DNA of 25,058 bases from Ruminococcus sp. GTDB taxonomy: Bacteria > Bacillota > Clostridia > Oscillospirales > Ruminococcaceae. Shown here in pieces: positions 23,871 to 25,058 of the stretch. Every line of letters starts with the position of its first letter. The stretch's first letter is position 1. The stretch covers positions 1-25,058 of the forward strand of contig DYCW01000236.1 in assembly GCA_019417865.1 (NCBI GenBank), read 5' to 3'. The position numbers and the translations under genes are program-made. The notes beneath the pieces were generated by a model that saw only the letters and a list, made by a program, of their open reading frames with translations, was not told the DNA's origin and searched no databases.

Positions 23871-23910
23871 CTCGCCGCCTGAGCCTGCTTGACCACAGTC
23901 GCCTGCGGCG
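23871..23910 (+). repeat. Dispersed GC-rich intergenic repeat, copy C
   Basis: 40 bases that match copy D at 39 of 40 positions. CGCCGC near the 5' end and GCGGCG at the 3' end are perfect complements, so the unit can fold into a hairpin with a long loop. Confidence 0.85.
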
Positions 23911-24018
23911 TGCAACGCTACATGTTATTCCATCCATTACAGCCGTTTCCCGCCCTTGAGGGCAGCAAAAAATTTCATCTCTTTAACAACGTAACGGTGG
24001 GTGGGCTGTCTGCGGCGA

Positions 24019-24058
24019 CTCGCCGCCTGAGCCTGCTTGACCACAGTCGCCTACGGCG
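24019..24058 (+). repeat. Dispersed GC-rich intergenic repeat, copy D
   Basis: Direct repeat of copy C 148 bp away, with one base changed. Upstream GGCGACT (24014-24020) also pairs with AGTCGCC (24045-24051), offering an alternative fold. Confidence 0.85.
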
Positions 24059-24114
24059 TAAAATTTACTCTATCATTTAAAAACGGATTTTCTTGCATCC
24101 TTAAAAAGCAAGAA

Positions 24115-24143
24115 TTGACATGATTCCGGCAACGTGATAAAAT
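24115..24143 (+). promoter_or_regulatory. Sigma-A promoter of the GNAT gene
   Basis: TTGACA (24115-24120), 17 bp, TAAAAT (24138-24143), about 28 bp before the start codon. Confidence 0.82.
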
Positions 24144-24170
24144 AAAAATAAAAACACAGGAGGATCCAGC

Positions 24171-24638
24171 ATGACATATCAATACGTCTGGACAGATGGC
24201 AGCCATCCGGATTTTATCGCATTCAGTGCATGTATGGAGGAATATTACAATCAAATGGTCGGCGGTGCTGCAAACCGAAAAAATTTTATTCCCTACAATG
24301 CATTGGCAGAAATACATGATGTTCTCATTGTCTATTCACAGGAAAAACCGATTACCTGTGCAGCATTCAAAGCGTATAATACTACTACAATGGAAATCAA
24401 GCGAGTATGGGTCAGTGAAGCTTACAGGGGACAACATATAGCAAAAGATATGATGACATTACTGGAAGCACGTGCAAGACAAAAAGGCTATGATACCGCT
24501 ATTTTGCAAACAAGAGCTGCCTGTACCGCAGCGGTGGCATTATATCAATCCATTGGATATCGAAAAATTGAAAACTATCCGCCTTATGATAAAATGGAAG
24601 CCGCCGTTTGCTATGAAAAATCGCTGCTTTCAGTATAG
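24171..24638 (+). CDS. GNAT family N-acetyltransferase
   Basis: Acetyl-CoA-dependent acetyltransferase, substrate unknown. The 155-residue protein has the GNAT fold order, with the acetyl-CoA motif A strand and loop VWVSEAYRGQHIAKDMM (the R-G-x-x-I-A pyrophosphate loop near 87-92) and a motif B-like AVALYQSIGYRKIENY near the end. Length is typical of a single-domain member. ATG 24171 follows AGGAGG by 7 bases. It is a single gene with its own promoter; an AT-only inverted repeat (24671-24701) downstream is a poor terminator candidate. Confidence 0.9.
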   Translation: MTYQYVWTDGSHPDFIAFSACMEEYYNQMVGGAANRKNFIPYNALAEIHDVLIVYSQEKPITCAAFKAYNTTTMEIKRVWVSEAYRGQHIAKDMMTLLEARARQKGYDTAILQTRAACTAAVALYQSIGYRKIENYPPYDKMEAAVCYEKSLLSV

Positions 24639-24822
24639 CGTGTTTCTGAAAAAATGTCAATCAATACGATCTGTTTTAAATAATATATTTTATAAAAACA
24701 GTATGAATTTCCCTTGACAATCCAAAGGAAATACAGTATAATAAAGGTTGTATTTTTTACAGGTCTGCCGCAGCGGCAGAGCGGATAGGTATTAGAACGA
24801 TCGGTAAAGGAGTAAACGCATC
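24639..24822 (+). other. GNAT-greA intergenic region and greA leader
   Basis: Contains the greA promoter and a leader of about 75 nt with a perfect 6-bp hairpin (CTGCCG 24765-24770 with CGGCAG 24774-24779). No gene is evident. Confidence 0.6.
24714..24742 (+). promoter_or_regulatory. Sigma-A promoter of greA
   Basis: Perfect TTGACA (24714-24719), 17 bp, and perfect TATAAT (24737-24742). Confidence 0.92.
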
Positions 24823-25058
24823 ATGGCAATGAAACAGATTTCAAGAAGCGGCTACGAAAAGCTCAAGAAAGAACTAGATCATCTGGTCAGTGTAAAACGT
24901 GCAGAAATGGCACAGAAACTGAAGGAAGCCCGTGCACAGGGTGACCTTTCCGAAAACGCCGAGTATGATGAAGCCAAAAATGAACAGGCCATTCTGGAAG
25001 CACAGATTAAGGAAATCCAGTATACTCTGGATAACTCTGAAGTCGTAGAGGATGACAG
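24823..25058 (+). CDS. greA: Transcription elongation factor GreA (partial, 3' end outside window)
   Basis: Restarts backtracked RNA polymerase by stimulating cleavage of the transcript 3' end. The 78 codons present cover most of the N-terminal coiled coil, beginning MAMKQISRSGYEKLKKEL and including the tip ARAQGDLSENAEYDEAK with the two acidic residues D and E that reach the polymerase active site, which are diagnostic for Gre factors. The C-terminal FKBP-like domain lies beyond the window. ATG 24823 follows AAAGGAG; an internal ATG two codons on is a less likely start. A near-perfect promoter and short hairpin leader precede it. Confidence 0.95.
   Translation, partial: MAMKQISRSGYEKLKKELDHLVSVKRAEMAQKLKEARAQGDLSENAEYDEAKNEQAILEAQIKEIQYTLDNSEVVEDD

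Larger units (their letters stand above)
23763..24114. other. Intergenic region with two repeat copies
   Basis: Between divergent nrdG and the GNAT gene. Frames here lack ribosome sites. It holds two near-identical 40-bp repeats (23871-23910, 24019-24058) and, outside them on both sides, a looser direct repeat around GCATCCTTAA (23825-23834 and 24095-24104). The GC-rich islands contrast with AT-rich flanks. Confidence 0.6.

Noticed and set aside
23763..24170. CRISPR array from the two 40-bp repeats
   Set aside because: Only two units, spaced 148 bp apart with no regular spacers, and no cas genes nearby.

Overview
The window looks like a piece of a Ruminococcus-type (Clostridia, Ruminococcaceae) gut or rumen genome. 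Two secreted plant-polysaccharide hydrolases (a GH10 xylanase and a GH26 mannanase) end in dockerins. A nearby two-gene operon encodes a cohesin-like/dockerin protein and a protein made almost only of dockerins. Gene order, AGGAGG ribosome-binding sites, TTGACA/TATAAT promoters with 17-bp spacers and a CIRCE operator all fit a low-to-mid-GC Firmicute. The first 25 bases are not genomic: they match the Nextera/Tn5 sequencing adapter, so base 1 is an assembly end.

Layout. Bases 26-6830 (plus strand): GH10 xylanase with CBM22-like and dockerin modules; a CIRCE-controlled hsp20; the RNA-binding transcription factor tex; a MATE-family exporter. Bases 6831-7181 are gene-free and carry inverted repeats. 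Bases 7182-9529 (minus): a three-gene operon of MFS transporter, small membrane protein and secreted/zinc-ribbon protein. Bases 9677-11449 (minus): GH26 enzyme. Bases 11701-14752 (minus): a capsule/EPS initiation trio (Wzz-BY-kinase fusion, CpsB-type PHP phosphatase, priming sugar-phosphate transferase) with no other glycosyltransferases. Bases 15351-16199 (minus): rplM-rpsI. Bases 16504-18435 (minus): cohesin-like/dockerin protein followed by a four-dockerin protein. Bases 18654-23072 (minus): asnB, HD hydrolase, pyrB with a fused PyrI-like zinc module, and a membrane-anchored C39-like peptidase. Bases 23265-23762 (minus): nrdG. The last part (plus) holds a GNAT acetyltransferase and the start of greA, which is cut by the window end.

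How it fits together. The two hydrolases would attach through nearly identical dockerins (shared core LLQKYLVRK) to a scaffoldin not in this window. The dockerins of the 16504-18435 operon are of another type (YYA[RD] core), so at least two dockerin specificities are encoded here. The points most worth following are the tetra-dockerin protein with its cohesin-like partner, the PyrB-zinc-module fusion that lacks the PyrI allosteric domain, the CIRCE site with an extra half-site, and a GC-rich intergenic repeat present in four places. All calls come from reading the sequence; no database search was run.
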